In this document: piece by piece, positions 11,962 to 23,262 of the stretch | How positions within the stretch are numbered: the first letter of the stretch is position 1 | Layout: each line of letters starts with the position of its first letter | Assembly: GCF_009389715.1 (NCBI RefSeq) | Contig: NC_052404.1 | Coordinates: forward strand, 1,046,738-1,110,737 | Source of the DNA: Phoenix dactylifera | Lineage: Eukaryota > Streptophyta > Magnoliopsida > Arecales > Arecaceae | DNA: 64,000 bases | Direction of reading: 5' to 3' | Notes under the pieces: model-generated | What the model was told of the DNA's origin: nothing | Seen by the model: only the letters and a program-made list of their open reading frames with translations | Databases searched by the model: none | Made by a program: the position numbers and the translations under genes

Positions 11962-13158
11962 TATATAAATAAATAAAAAATAATAATTTTTTTATAGAAT
12001 TAAACATGTGCAGCTATTAAGACAAGGAGCACATTATGACTTATTAGAGACCTATTATTAGATCCCCACACAAGTATTCAATGACAATAGGAAAGCCTCA
12101 GGAGTTCACTTGTGTTACCTATTTGTTTGTTGACCTTATTCGCAAGAGAAGTACGGGTGTCCTTGTCCTAAAGTTCATGATTTGGTTTTCACATAAAGAT
12201 AGAGATTGAAATTCCTGGCTAGATCACCTGGGTGCTTTATGTTCTGACCTTGGTTGACCTATAGTCACAATACAGTCACAAAAAAAAAGAAAAGAAAAAA
12301 GAAAAGAAAGAAAGAAAGAGAGAGAAATAATACAGTTTGTCTTCACTGAGTAACCGGGCCTCTTGCCTACAAAGCAGCGAGTGTTCGCGTAAAAAGGTGA
12401 AAATGACTGAAATAAGTGACTAGTCTGACCTCGTGGCGTAGTTTGGTTCGAGTAATTAAGTCCGAGGGGTGTTTCACCTAATGCCTTGAGCCAACTGGAT
12501 CAAGAGTCATTGACCTAAAGCTCGTTACATGGACCTTACTAGAGCCTAATGGAGTTGGACTGTTGTAGTCATTTTGATTAAAAAAAAATATATTTTAAAC
12601 ATGAGTGAGTTAGTTAAACTTAAACCAAGTGACATGTGGATGACTGGTTTGACTCCATTGTTTTGGAACTCTGTGTACCTGGGATGTCTAGTTGGGATTG
12701 ATAGCTTCATTTTTATATGCAAACCATTCTGGACAAATAACATATGATATTCGGAAAATTCAGTGGATCGGGAGCTAACAAATGGTAGTTAACACTTGTG
12801 AATTTGAGTAGTGCACCTAGAACTCAAGGGGTACCCAATTGTGGTGGAGGTATAGATATTCTGAGACGTCACATTTTCATTTGCCTTAAGGGTTGCTATG
12901 ATTTAAAGTATCTTTTAAACTTAAAAACGATGTTTGTGGGTAACATCACTGCAAACCTTCACGAGACAACACTCGTCCACTAGGATAACCTAGGGGTTTA
13001 ACGGCTTGTTGCACGTGCTAAGTGCAATCGTAATGCTCTACGAAAGTGAGTATTTATTTTAATTCATGCATATTGATATATATTAATAAAATAAACAATA
13101 CTTTTGCACCCTCATTTTATCATTTTCACACTAAATTGCTAGAGACTAGCAATAAGCT
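11649..13158 (+). other. Athila 3' untranslated region
   Basis: 1.5 kb lies between integrase and the 3' LTR. No env-like frame is recognisable. A polypurine-like GTTGGGGGGAGAG lies near 11857, well upstream of the real one. A/T-rich low-complexity DNA (11910-11990) and an A/G microsatellite-like tract (12277-12328) follow. Confidence 0.6.
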
Positions 13159-13170
13159 AGTTGGGGGGTG
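13159..13170 (+). other. Polypurine tract of the Athila element
   Basis: AGTTGGGGGGTG directly precedes the 3' LTR start at 13171, the position expected for plus-strand priming. Confidence 0.8.
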
Positions 13171-14886
13171 TGATGAGAGTACAAAAGTAAAATTTTCATA
13201 TTATCTTAATTTGTATTATAGCTAATCTTTATTAATAAAATTAATTAATTAATGTTTTATTTGTGTCTGAGTGCATGTAATTCAAAAGACCCAATAACGT
13301 TGGATTTGAGCTCAATGCCTGGCAGCCCGTGCTCAACAAATCCCTAGCGTCTCATCTGAGTCTCACGTTGCCCGTCATCCATCATGCAATCCATATCACT
13401 GCGTCCAGCTGATTCAGCCAGCATTAGTGCCCGCGTCATGAAGATCCCAGCTCATCCACAACGGCCATCCACATATTCCATGCATCCGTTCGGTTCATCC
13501 CAGCAGCCGAACAGCTCCCAAACCGTCCGCGTCCCACGTATTCCAAGCGGCATCCGATCATCTGCCCAAGTCTTCAACTTCTCAACATCCCTCCACTTCC
13601 TTTACAGCAAATGAATTCCAGCCATTAGAGGAGTCTTCTCAGCTTCCCAACCATCGCCACATTCCATCTGTTCGAGCCAGCGGCCGTGAGGAGCTTCCCA
13701 ACGTTCATCATCTCCAAGCGTCTCCCCTGTTTCTTCCCAACGGTCATCCACATTCCATTCTTCCCATCATTCATCTGAAGAGTCTTCTCAAACATGAAAA
13801 TAAATTCCCAACGGCAGCAAAAGGGAAGAAGCCAAATCTTCAACCGCGCCTCAGCAACTCCCTATCCGATTGTATTATCTTCTTCCAGCCGTTACCAGCA
13901 GGATCATTCCACCCCGCGTCTCATCCGCTCCCAGCAGCGTTCCAGCTTCTCCAATCCGCTGAAGGTGTCTATAAAAGGAACCAGGAAGGGGCTACGAGGG
14001 AGGAGGGGTGAGAGAGGCAGAAGGGAACCAGAGGGAAGCCAAACAACCACATCTTTCTTCCGATTTTTCTCAGCCGAGCGAGGGAAGAGAAGAGGACAGC
14101 CGGCCGGATCCATCCAAGTGTTAGCGGCTCTTCCCATCCCAAGTCTTTGCTGCCGGTGGAGGCAAAGAAGAGCCGAGGACGGAAAGGAGAGGAGGGGGAA
14201 GCCAACATCCACATCTTTCCCGGTTGGCAGAGAGAGCAGGAGGAGGCCACGGAGGAAAGAAGCCATCCGGTGGAGATGGGGAGCGTGAAAATGAAAAGAG
14301 ACAGAGTGCTCTGTTTCTAAATAAAAAGGGAGAAAGAGTTTATGTTTTATTCTTTTTCTTTGCTAAATCCTTTTTACAAAAATTGCTTCCATCTCATATG
14401 AGTAGTTAAACCTCTTTTAGCTAAGGCTAGGGAAAAGCCTAGCATTTTCTTCATGTATTTCCTTTAATCATCAATAGGATTTTAATATTTTTGATTTAAT
14501 TTATGGTGCAGTAGATTGATAGAAATTATTTCAAACTTATATATTTCCTTTGATTTGTTATTTCCCCCGGGTATAACAGATGCTTAGAAATCCCTGTAGT
14601 TTAAAATAGAATTACTGTAATGCTGCCCATAAAACTAAATCTATTTTATTATAATTAATAGGTGATTTTAAGAAAAGCATGATGAAGTGCTAGGCTGAAT
14701 CCTGATGCCTTAGTTATATTTTTGTTAATCCAAATATTATTCAGCCTTTAGTTTTTGTTTACTGTCAAATTCCTGTGGATTCGACCTCGGACTCACCGAA
14801 AATATTACTTTGCTACACCTTATACTTGGGGTATTCTACATTTAATTTCTCTTTTTTAAAAAAAAAGCAAGATTAAAACCGTAGCA
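13171..14886 (+). repeat. 3' LTR of the Athila element
   Basis: This 1,716-bp partner of 704-2419 ends GTAGCA and is followed by the target duplication CCATT (14887-14891). Differences from the left LTR are scattered substitutions, mostly transitions. Confidence 0.95.
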
Positions 14887-15158
14887 CCATTTCTTTGAGC
14901 CGACTTCATCTTCCCATAAGTCCTTCTTAGCTTAGCTGATAGGGATCCCTGATAAGAGCCTTTAGATCAGATCTAAGTCCTCTTCAATCCCTATAAACCA
15001 TTCCTCTAAATTCTTCGAAGAAGGCGGATCAAAAGTTGATAGTGTTGGAAAGATCAAATTTCAGCCTCAAGAAATTCTACGCAAGCTAGCACTTCCATGG
15101 GATTGGATCTCTCCAGGAACTTCGCGTGGATTATTCATAGAGGCTAGACGAGTGTGTG
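14887..15158. repeat. Middle part of the old LTR-like target repeat
   Basis: The sequence continues from 1-703 after removal of the Athila element. It ends in GTGTG, which is duplicated at 19497-19501 by the chromovirus insertion. I see no coding potential. Confidence 0.5.
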
Positions 15159-15535
15159 TGATGGAGACATCAGAGCCCTTCATCCAGATGATCTTGAGCC
15201 TCCGGATTGAGTCAGACTCGTTTATTTGCATATTTATTTTATTTTTATTTCTGGGCTTGTTTGCATTTTAGGGCTTATTTGTGCTATTTGTGGGCTTATT
15301 AGGAGTTATTTTTGTGTAAGGGGGTTTTATGCAAATTGTGTATTTGGGCCCTATATATAGGAAACTATTTTCATGATTAGGTTTCAATGAATGATTAAGA
15401 ATTTCTTTTCCCCCACATCTTATTCTTCTTCTTCCTCCTCCCCTTCTCTTCTTCCTGCGTCCCTAGAACCTCTTCTTCCTTCTCCCTCTCTTGTTCTTCC
15501 TTCTTCTCCTCTTTCCCTGCACTGGTGCTACATCA
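15159..15535 (+). repeat. 5' LTR of the chromovirus
   Basis: The LTR is 377 bp. A TATA-like CTATATATAG near 15350 is followed by a CT-rich tract with repeated TTCTTCTTCC. It is immediately followed by ACT and the tRNA-iMet primer site. Confidence 0.93.
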
Positions 15536-15538
15536 ACT

Positions 15539-15550
15539 TGGTATCAGAGC
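15539..15550 (+). other. Primer binding site, initiator tRNA-Met
   Basis: TGGTATCAGAGC lies 3 bases after the LTR end, the usual plant chromovirus primer site. Confidence 0.92.
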
Positions 15551-17564
15551 TTCGGCTTTGCCTCTGTCGCCAAAGCCCGGAGATCCTATTTCTGAACGGA
15601 TCACCTCCGCCACCCCCACTTTCGGCCTGCTGCGTCGCCTCACCTCACCACTCTCCTCCCTCAACTGCCCACGTTCCCTCCCTCTCGGTTCTCACCAGAT
15701 AAAAAAAAGAGAGAAGAAAACCCTTCTGTTGCCCATTTCTTCTCTCTCGGCTCCCACACAAAAGTAAAAAAAGGGGAAACCCCTGCGGCTGCTCCTCCCC
15801 TTCCACCCGTCACCATACCCGAGGCCACCATCACCCCGCATCGCGCCGCCTCCCCGCCGTCAAACTTTGCCGACGAGCACCCCACCCGAGCCACCCGCGT
15901 CTGCCACCGGCCGCCTGCGTCGGGTCCGCAAAAGAGACTGCCGCCGTGGAACAACCTGTGGTCGGCCGCCGTCTGTCGCCAAAAGTCCGCAGCGGCCACC
16001 AGCCGGAGCTCGTGACCGGCCGCCGCCCGTGATTGCCGCCCCGCCCCGCGATCGCCGCCGCCGAGATCGGCATATCCTCCCGAACCCATCGGAAGGTTGA
16101 AGAAAGGATTAACGGGTAAGTCACAAAACCCGTTAACCCGAATCCAGTAGCTCGGATCCAAAAAAAAAGTCCTGCACGTGATTTACACGTGACAAATCCG
16201 TGACGAGTATCGGGTCGGGTCCAACCCGATAAACCGAAACCCGGTTCCACGAAGCCCACACGTGACCGCACGTGCGTAAAAAAAAACACAAAAAAAAACC
16301 CTTACCTGTTCTTCTTCCCCGATCATCTGCCCGCCGACGCCGTCTTCGCCGAGCAGCCGAGGTGCCGCCGTTTCGTCCACGGTGCCTCCCCGCCGCCTGA
16401 GTCCAACAACTGTTGCCCGTCGCCGCCTTGTCGCCGCGTGCCGCCTCCTCCGAGCGCCCCCTCCGGATCTGCCGCCTCGTCCGAGCACCCCAAGCCGTCG
16501 CCGCTCGACCTCCGGTGACCGAGCCGTCGTTGCCCTCCCCGACGAGCAGCGTCTCCGCGCCGGCTAGCCTTCCCCGCCGCTGCCGAGCCCCGTGCGCCTC
16601 CTTCTCCGAGGCCGACCACAGCGCCGCTCCACCGCCCTTGCGCCACACTGCTGCCGCACCACGCCGCTGCCACGCCCCTCCGCCGTTCACCACCGCTCGC
16701 GCCTCTCGCCGCCTGAGCTTCTCCGTTCCCCTCCCAAGGTGTAGCTCCCCAGGGTTTCGGTCGAGACCTGTCACACGTCCTCCTCCACTCCACAGAACCG
16801 ACCTCAGGCTCACGGTCCCTCATGGATCAATCAACAGGCCCGCCCCCTTCTTCAGAGCCCAACCATCACTCCACAGGCCCAAGCCCACAGGACTGATCTT
16901 TCCTTCTGTGGCCCAAACCCCAGCAGGCCCGCTCTCCTCCACTTTTACCGGTCCATCAGGCCCGTCAGATCTCTTTGGAGCTGCTGTACTCAGGTTCTAT
17001 CTTCGGCAATTGGAGAGTCCATCAACTGCAGCCGCGCCCCTGATCGTCGCCCTAGCCCACGATCAGACGATTCTGGTCGCCTGCCTCACGACAGGTGATA
17101 GGTTTCTACTTTTTCTGGCTTGTTCATTTAATTATGTTCTAGTTCTCTTGCATGAAAGCCACATTTTGAAAACTTATATTGCTGTCACAATTCAGAACAT
17201 TGAACCTTTCACTTCCGAACCCGCCCTATTACCCATTAAATCTTGGTATTAAATTAGCACACCTTAGTAACAGGACGTTTCTCAATATTATTCGATCAGA
17301 TTATTTTGGGATCAGAACAACTGTACAACTTGATTGTAATCTAATTTCTTAAATTGAATAATCTTAATCCTTAATTCTGAATAACCGAAGTAAAAATCAG
17401 CAATATTTAAATTTTAAGTTGTTCTTGTGAAGACTTGCTGATTTCTGAAATTATAATAGATTGCATTAGTAAGTTGTCCTGCATCAAATTTGGTCCTACA
17501 TCATAGTTATTAGGGTTTCATTAGTGACACTGCATTTCACATCATCACCGAGTGTCATCATTGC
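15551..17564 (+). other. GC-rich leader of the chromovirus
   Basis: About 2 kb separates the primer site from the first gag-like codon. Much of 15580-17050 is strongly GC-rich and codes only for low-complexity Pro/Arg/Ala-rich frames, the longest at 16413-17252. I do not regard these as genes. Four CACGTG cores lie at 16175, 16186, 16259 and 16269. The segment 17100-17560 is AT-rich and intron-like. Confidence 0.55.
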
Positions 17565-19058
17565 ATGCCAACCTGTAGTGATATGGAGTATTATCTCAAT
17601 CAACCTAAAACCCCTGTAGCTACCATGAATTCCGCCATTTTGAGGTCTATCATAGAATAGATCGTTGCCATGCGGGCTGGATACAAAGAATTCACACAAG
17701 AGATCCGTGAGCTCATGCAAAATTCTAGGACCCCTACACCGCCAACCCCTATTGCAGCCAAACCTAAAATCTGTTTGGTTGCACCACCGGTAATCCTTCC
17801 CCATTTTCTTGGGCACCAAACCCAATGCTCAAGGTGTCAACAATTCGACCACATAGCATCCCAATGTTCCATTAGGACCTACCTGATTACTGAACTAGAA
17901 GTTATGAGCCAAGAGGTCGAATATGTCGAAGAAGTCTATGAACCAAATATAGAAGACTATGAAGAAGACTTTGAAGACGAACCTATAGAATTAGATTTTG
18001 TCCAAAAAGATTCCCAAAGGAAGACTATTGATCTAAGTACAACCAAGCCACTTTACATTACTACTGTGGAAGAGGTAGTGACAGATATTGAGAGCCAGTC
18101 ACCTGAATTGGCACTTGTAGCTAAAGATACCCATGTAGAGTCCAATCTTGAACATTTTCCTATAGTAGTTTCCCTTCTAGAGGAGTTTAATGATGTAGTC
18201 CCGGATGATCTTCCGGATGTTCTTTCTTCGATGCGTGATATGCAACACGCAATTGATCAAGTTTCCAGAGTATTTTTGCCCAACCTTCCACATCATAGGC
18301 TCAACCCAAATGCATATGCTAAGACCTGGGATTTAATATTACCGACAGTTGAGTTTGCATATAATAGTTCGGTTCATAAGTCCATAGGCAGGAATCCATT
18401 CGAAGTTGTGCATGATTATAAATCTAGGCAACCCATAGACCTGTTTTTTATGTCTCATCAATATAGAGTATTTGAGTCTGCACAATCAAGTGCATCATAT
18501 CCACATTCATTACATCAAGAAATCAGCAATTGTAGTCACTTTAATAACTTAAAATATAAATCCCTTGCTGATTTAGACAGACGTTATAAAGAGTTAAGTG
18601 AAAAAGATTACGTCATGATAAGAATTAGGCTTGAACGATTTTCTTCAGATACGTTTAAGAAATTGCAAACTTGTAGTGTAGAACCGTTTAAAATCATAAA
18701 AAAAATCAGTTCGAATGCATATGTTGTGGATCTTCCTGATGACTATGGGATTAGTGCGACATTTAATATTGAAGATTTAGTCCCATACAAAAAGATAATA
18801 TTCATGCCTTCTGACCTCTTTATTGATATACCTGCCCATGTTGGACACCCTGACCTATTACCTGCTGTTGAGCCACCACCTCCCAAATTTCATGCACGCA
18901 GAGAACAAATAGAACATATATTGGATGAGCAGGTTATTTCAACCAGGAACGGTGGTTACCAACGTTACCTTGTTCGGTGGAAAGGTCGACCAAAGTCTGA
19001 TGTGACGTAGATTTTCAGAGTACAGTTGCAGCGCCTTGACCCCGATCTTCTGGAGTAG
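17565..19058 (+). pseudogene. Deleted gag-pol fusion: zinc knuckle, RT N-terminus, integrase C-terminus, chromodomain
   Basis: The frame starts at ATG 17565, has a TAG shortly before the internal ATG at 17670, and is then open for 446 codons to TAG 19008. Numbering from 17670, a perfect CCHC knuckle (C53, C56, H61, C66) is followed by an acidic linker. Next come the pre-RT sequence and the first RT residues (FLPNLPHHRLNP). The sequence then passes directly to TWDLILPTVEFAYNSSVHKS, the end of the integrase core. The integrase C-terminus (YVVDLPDDYGISATFNIEDL) and a chromodomain (GGYQRYLVRWKGRP) complete it. The TAG at 19008 replaces the conserved chromodomain tryptophan codon, and frame homology continues to a second TAG at 19056. 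The roughly 2 kb deletion is in frame, near 18310-18325. Confidence 0.85.
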
Positions 19059-19116
19059 TACGACAGCCGGCCAGATCTGTACTCGACGGGGTCGAGTTTT
19101 TTCACCCGGGAGGAGT

Positions 19117-19496
19117 TGATGGGGACATCAGAGCCCTTCATCCAGATGATCCTGAGCCCCCGGATTGAGTCAGACTCGTTTATTTGCATATTTATTTTAT
19201 TTTTATTTCTGGGCTTGTTTGCATTTTAGGGCTTATTCGTGTTATTTGTGGGCTTATTAGGAGTTATTTTTGTGCAAGGGGATTTTATGCAAATTGTGTA
19301 TTTGGGCCCTATATATAGGGAACTATTTTCATGATTAAGGTTTAATGAATGATTAAGAATTTCTTTTCCCCCACATCTTATTCTTCTTCTTCTTCCTCCT
19401 CCCCTTCTCTTCTTCCTGCGTCCCTAGAACCTCTTCTTTCTTCTCCCTCTCTTGTTCTTCCTTCTTCTCCTCTTTCCCTGCACTGGTGCTACATCA
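19117..19496 (+). repeat. 3' LTR of the chromovirus
   Basis: This is the 380-bp partner of 15159-15535, with one extra TTC in the CT-rich tract. It ends ACATCA and is followed by the GTGTG duplication. Confidence 0.93.
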
Positions 19497-19970
19497 GTGT
19501 GTCTACGAAGCTCGAGCATCAGATCAACTATTTTCTGATTTTGCAAAGGTATAAATCTCATACCAGTACTTTAGTTAAGATCTAATCCCCGAGGGTTAAA
19601 CTTCTTCATGGGCTCTTCATAGAGTAATCTTCAGAACCTATTCAATAGGTTTCGAAGATTAGTTGGATCATAGATTAGTTAAGTTTAGAACTTAATAATC
19701 TCATTTCAGATCTGATATTAATCATGCAAATATTTTAGCATAATCGTTTAAACGATTCCGGCATATCGATCATGTGCTTTGTAGTGATGTTTTGAAATCT
19801 GATTTTTTATGCATGCTATAATTAAAATATTTAATTCAATATTTTTCGCTGTAATTTTTAAATTAAAAGAACTACGTATGGCTTGATCTCTCTTGTGAAG
19901 GGGTACGTAGGCAACCCGAATAGGTGCAACCACAAAAATTTTAAAATTTCAGCATGCAATCACTGCTAGT
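19497..19970. repeat. Right part of the old LTR-like target repeat
   Basis: This continues 14887-15158. Near 19875-19930 it has the block CTTGTGAAGGGGTACGTAGG followed by CAACCCGAATAGG, a motif typical near the 3' end of some plant gypsy LTRs. No primer site follows, so the remains are probably a truncated or solo LTR. The right end is not defined. Confidence 0.4.
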
Positions 19971-19989
19971 ACCGATCGATCTCTTTCAA

Positions 19990-20290
19990 TAGAGAGGGGG
20001 AGAGAGAGAGGGAAGGGTGAGAGGGGGAGAGGCGGTGGGATGGAGGATTTTGGGAGAAAAAGGAGACTTATAAATAGGAATATTTTGGTAAAAAAATATT
20101 TTCCGACAAAGCTGAAAACAGCGTTTTCGGAAAGTTCCAAAATGTAGCTTCTCCCAAAAAACTGTTTTCAGCTTTTTAGAAAAGCTAAAACAGCTTTGCA
20201 AAATTTTTACCAAACACCCTTTTTCATCTAAAAGTACTTTTGAAGGGTTAGAAAGTGCTTTTTGGCCCTCCAAAAGCTCTCTCAAATGAG
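19990..20290 (-). mobile_element. Truncated copy of the Harbinger-like element family
   Basis: Read on the minus strand, about 20290 to 20045 resembles the left arm of the element at 28704: AGAGCTTTTGGAGGGCC, AAAGTACTTTTAGATGAAAAA, then repeated AGCTGAAAACAGCTTTT-like motifs. The terminal GGCCCTGTTTGG is missing, so the copy is end-truncated. A GA-rich stretch (19990-20035) flanks it. Confidence 0.6.
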
Positions 20291-21238
20291 AGCGTAGTCT
20301 ATGCTGCACACAGGATCCTTAATGTTTTTTAATCTCAATTTTGTGTCATTTGATAATATCTTTTACTTTACAAGTCAATAACTAATAAATGCACTAATCT
20401 TTTTGATTGGTTTTTCTATTTTCTCTTTTTAGGCATGTTTTTTAAAGATATAGACTTGGGGCCTTGTTGGTTGCAGTATACCCTGAAGAAGGGGTGGTTC
20501 ATTCTGCAATCCCATCAAACAGCTTTACTTTTTGGGATAATACGATTAGCCTGGTCAATGCCACTTATCCCCTTATCCTAGGTTAAAATTATTGCTTCGA
20601 GGGGACAGGTGGGGTTGAAATAATTTACCCAGCAAAAAGTTAGAGAGTTATTCCTTCTCTCTCTTACTTTTTCTCCACGTTCCCCCACCTGCTCAGTTAT
20701 CCCTACCAATTTCCAATTAAACGACAATTTAATCTTAATCTAGGGCTAAAGGAATCTTGGAGGGTTATGTAAGGTTAGGGACAGCTATCTCTGGATTTTC
20801 TGTACTGCAACCAGACACAGGCTTAAGAACATATTTACTGGATGGGGAACTATGATTGTAAAATTCTCTACTATGCACACATGCCTAATAGTAGGCTAAT
20901 TGTATAGTAGGAATAGTATTGGTTAATTCACCGTTTTAATTTGCATGATTTTTTTTTTAACTACGAATTTTGTCCAAACTTTTAATCTCAATAACATTTT
21001 TGTCATTTAAAAAACTGTGAAGTTTACTGAAGTTTGAACAAAAAAGAAACCCTTTTCCATATTTTGGCCTTTTCAAGTATGAATTTAATTTGTCTCTTTA
21101 ATTACAAAATGTTCCTGGATTCTTACCTTTGACCTAAAGAAAACTTATAGAAGGAGCTTTGGATCTCCAAGCTTGTTAGATTCTCTTATTTTGGAACAAT
21201 TTAAAATAGATTACTACTTCAAGATTATGGATTTTTCA
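20291..21238. repeat. Paralogue of the intronic sequence at 51570-52533
   Basis: About 950 bp match 51570-52533 closely, from GGATCCTTAATGT to TTATGGATTTTTCA, with scattered substitutions and small indels. A more diverged third copy of the first part lies at about 48480-48660. The copies at 48 and 51 kb sit between GPI-gene exon copies, so this looks like displaced intron sequence of that gene family or an interspersed repeat within it. No coding signal. Confidence 0.8.
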
Positions 21239-22041
21239 TTTTTAATTAGGCTTCAAGCTGGGCCTATTTAAAATTTAATCTTTTTCGTGCCCAAGCCCAG
21301 TCCATAATCAGCTCTGGGTGCAACCTATTCCGGTAAGTATCGTGGAAAGATTGAAAAGTGATAAACAATACTCTATGGAAACTATGTTAATGGACCAATT
21401 GATCTCAGAAACTTAAGCTGACATGGGATGCATCAACAATAAATATGAGGCTTAATAGCATAATTATCTCACAAAAAGAGCTCATGAATTTGAATCTTGT
21501 AGGCGTTTGAAGATTTCAAGTTGTTGCAAGTAAGTATTGTTGGATGCGACCATATGAGCATACTAATTTGAAATAATTTTGGTTGGTACTAGTAATGAGT
21601 GATTGCAGATGAGTGTCAAGGGATTCGATTTAGTAAATTCTAAGTCTGATTTTGATCCATAGTTGACATGTCAGGCTTTGTCCTGCCTCGGCAAGAAAAT
21701 GCGTTGAAAGTGTTTTTGTATTAATCTACAGCTTTGATTTTTTTAAAAACATTAAAAAATGATATATTCCATTTCTAGCTAACAGTTTAGTGGTTTGAGA
21801 GGGGAGATTTTTGGGATATCATCCTAGCTTGCATTCTCAGAAGATATTGATTGAAAATAGCAAGGAGATCCTAGGTTTGAATATTCTTTATCAAGATATG
21901 GTGCTACAAGTACAGCTTAAAAAAAACCATCCGTAGTGAGCATCTCAAGGTCTGTTCGATTGAGACAGTTTAAGCTTGGCTCAATTAAGAAACAAGTCGA
22001 GCTAAAAGAAATTTTAGAAATCGGGCTAGTCTGAACAGAGA
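21239..22041. repeat. Interspersed repeat shared with 33880-35117
   Basis: The block from AATTAGGCTTCAAGC to the CACTA terminus at 22042 has a close copy at about 33913-35117, which differs mainly by the SINE at 34669-35060. I recognise no coding region or defined terminus. Confidence 0.75.
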
Positions 22042-22375
22042 CACTATAGAAAAATTGGAAATTGCCGACACATATATGCCGATGCTAGATAGAAGCGTTA
22101 GTAATTTGGCTTCCTCGCCAAAATTTGTCGACGCTTCTAAGTAGCGTTGTCAGCAATTAAACTAAGACGACACTTATAAGTATCATCGGAAGCAAATATT
22201 AAGACGATGCTTGAAAGCGTTATCGAAAGCCTAGGACTAGTTTAAGATGAAGCTTATAAGCATCGTCAGAAGCCAAAAGGAAGACTAAGACGATGCTTAT
22301 AAGCGTCGATGGAAGCCAAAAGACAAGACTAAGACGACGAAGACGATGCTTATAAACATGGTCTGAAGCCAATAT
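22042..22375 (+). mobile_element. CACTA 5' end fragment, copy 1
   Basis: It starts CACTATAGAAAAATTGG, the same terminus as the complete element at 35118, and is followed by repeats of AAGACGATGCTTATAAGCGT. It stops after AATATTAAA, where the 35118 element continues differently. Only about 335 bp of the end remain. Confidence 0.75.
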
Positions 22376-22927
22376 TAAACAATAGTTCAAGTATTGTTAG
22401 AAGGGGATCATTTACCTACACAGATAGCATGGACTTATGCAATAAAAAAACTATGCAGCCTGACATGTGGCAGATATTCCAGTATGGACTGTGGAATCTA
22501 TAATTCTCTAAACTTCAATTTGGTAAATTCTAAGTCCGATTTTGATCCAGAGTTGACATGTCGGCTTTGTCCTGCCTCGGCAAGAAAATGCGTTGAAAGT
22601 GTTTTTGTATTAATCTCCAGCTTTGATTTTTTTAAACATTAAAAAATGATATATTCCATTTAGCTATCAATTTAGTGGTTTGAGAGGGGAGATTTTTGGG
22701 ATATCATTCTAGCATGCATTCTCATAAGATATTGATTGACAAATAGCAAGGAGATCCTAGGTTTGAATATTCTTTATCAAGATATGGTGCTACAAGTAGA
22801 GCTTGAAAAAAACCGTCTGTAGAGAGCATCTCAAGGTCTGTTCGATTGAGACAGTTTAAGCTTGGCTCAATTAGGAAACAAGTCGAGCTAAAAGAAATTT
22901 TAGAGATCGGGCTAGTCTGAACAGAGA

Positions 22928-23262
22928 CACTATAGGAAAATTGGAATTTGCCGACACATATATGCTGATGCTAGATAGAAGCGTTGGTAATTTGGCTACC
23001 GCGCTAAAATTTGTCGACGCTTCTAAGTAGCATTGTCAGCAATTAAACTAAGACGACACTTATAAGTATTATCGGAAGCAAATATTAAGACGATATTTAA
23101 AAGCGTTATCGAAAGCCTAGGACTGGTTTAAGACGATGTTTATAAGCATCGTCAGAAGCCAAAAGGAAGACTAAGACGATACTTATAAGCGTCACCGAAA
23201 GCCAAAAGACAAGACTAAGACGATGCTTATAAGCATGGTCCGAAGCGAATATTAAACAATAG
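22928..23262 (+). mobile_element. CACTA 5' end fragment, copy 2
   Basis: This is a direct duplicate of 22042-22375, with the same truncation point after AATATTAAA. It arose with the 890-bp tandem duplication rather than by separate insertion. Confidence 0.75.

Larger units (their letters stand above)
704..14886 (+). mobile_element. Athila-type Ty3/gypsy LTR retrotransposon, complete ends, degenerate coding
   Basis: The element is bounded by two 1,716-bp LTRs (704-2419 and 13171-14886), each starting TGATGAG and ending GTAGCA, and by the 5-bp target duplication CCATT (699-703 and 14887-14891). Its order is LTR, tRNA-Asp-type primer site, leader, gag-protease, reverse transcriptase, RNase H, integrase, 1.5 kb untranslated region, polypurine tract, LTR. 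The gag sequence, the tRNA-Asp primer and the long untranslated 3' region fit the Athila lineage. By eye the LTRs differ at roughly 20 positions (about 1.2 percent), mostly transitions, so insertion was fairly recent. It cannot be autonomous: gag-protease has several stops, a CACTA remnant separates protease from RT, and RT has a frameshift. Confidence 0.93.
15159..19496 (+). mobile_element. Internally deleted chromovirus (Ty3/gypsy with chromodomain)
   Basis: LTRs at 15159-15535 (377 bp) and 19117-19496 (380 bp) start TGATGG and end ACATCA. The 5-bp target duplication is GTGTG (15154-15158 and 19497-19501). A tRNA-iMet primer site (TGGTATCAGAGC, 15539-15550) follows the left LTR, and a purine tract GGGAGGAGT (19108-19116) precedes the right one. 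The internal region lacks most of gag, all catalytic RT and RNase H, and the integrase core, but keeps a zinc knuckle, the integrase C-terminus and a chromodomain. By eye the LTRs differ by about 3 percent plus a 3-bp indel, more than the Athila LTRs. The lineage within chromoviruses is not certain. Confidence 0.92.

Noticed and set aside
16413-17252. 279-codon Pro/Arg/Ala-rich open frame
   Set aside because: It arises from GC-rich composition in the chromovirus leader. No domain is visible, and equally long frames occur on the other strand.
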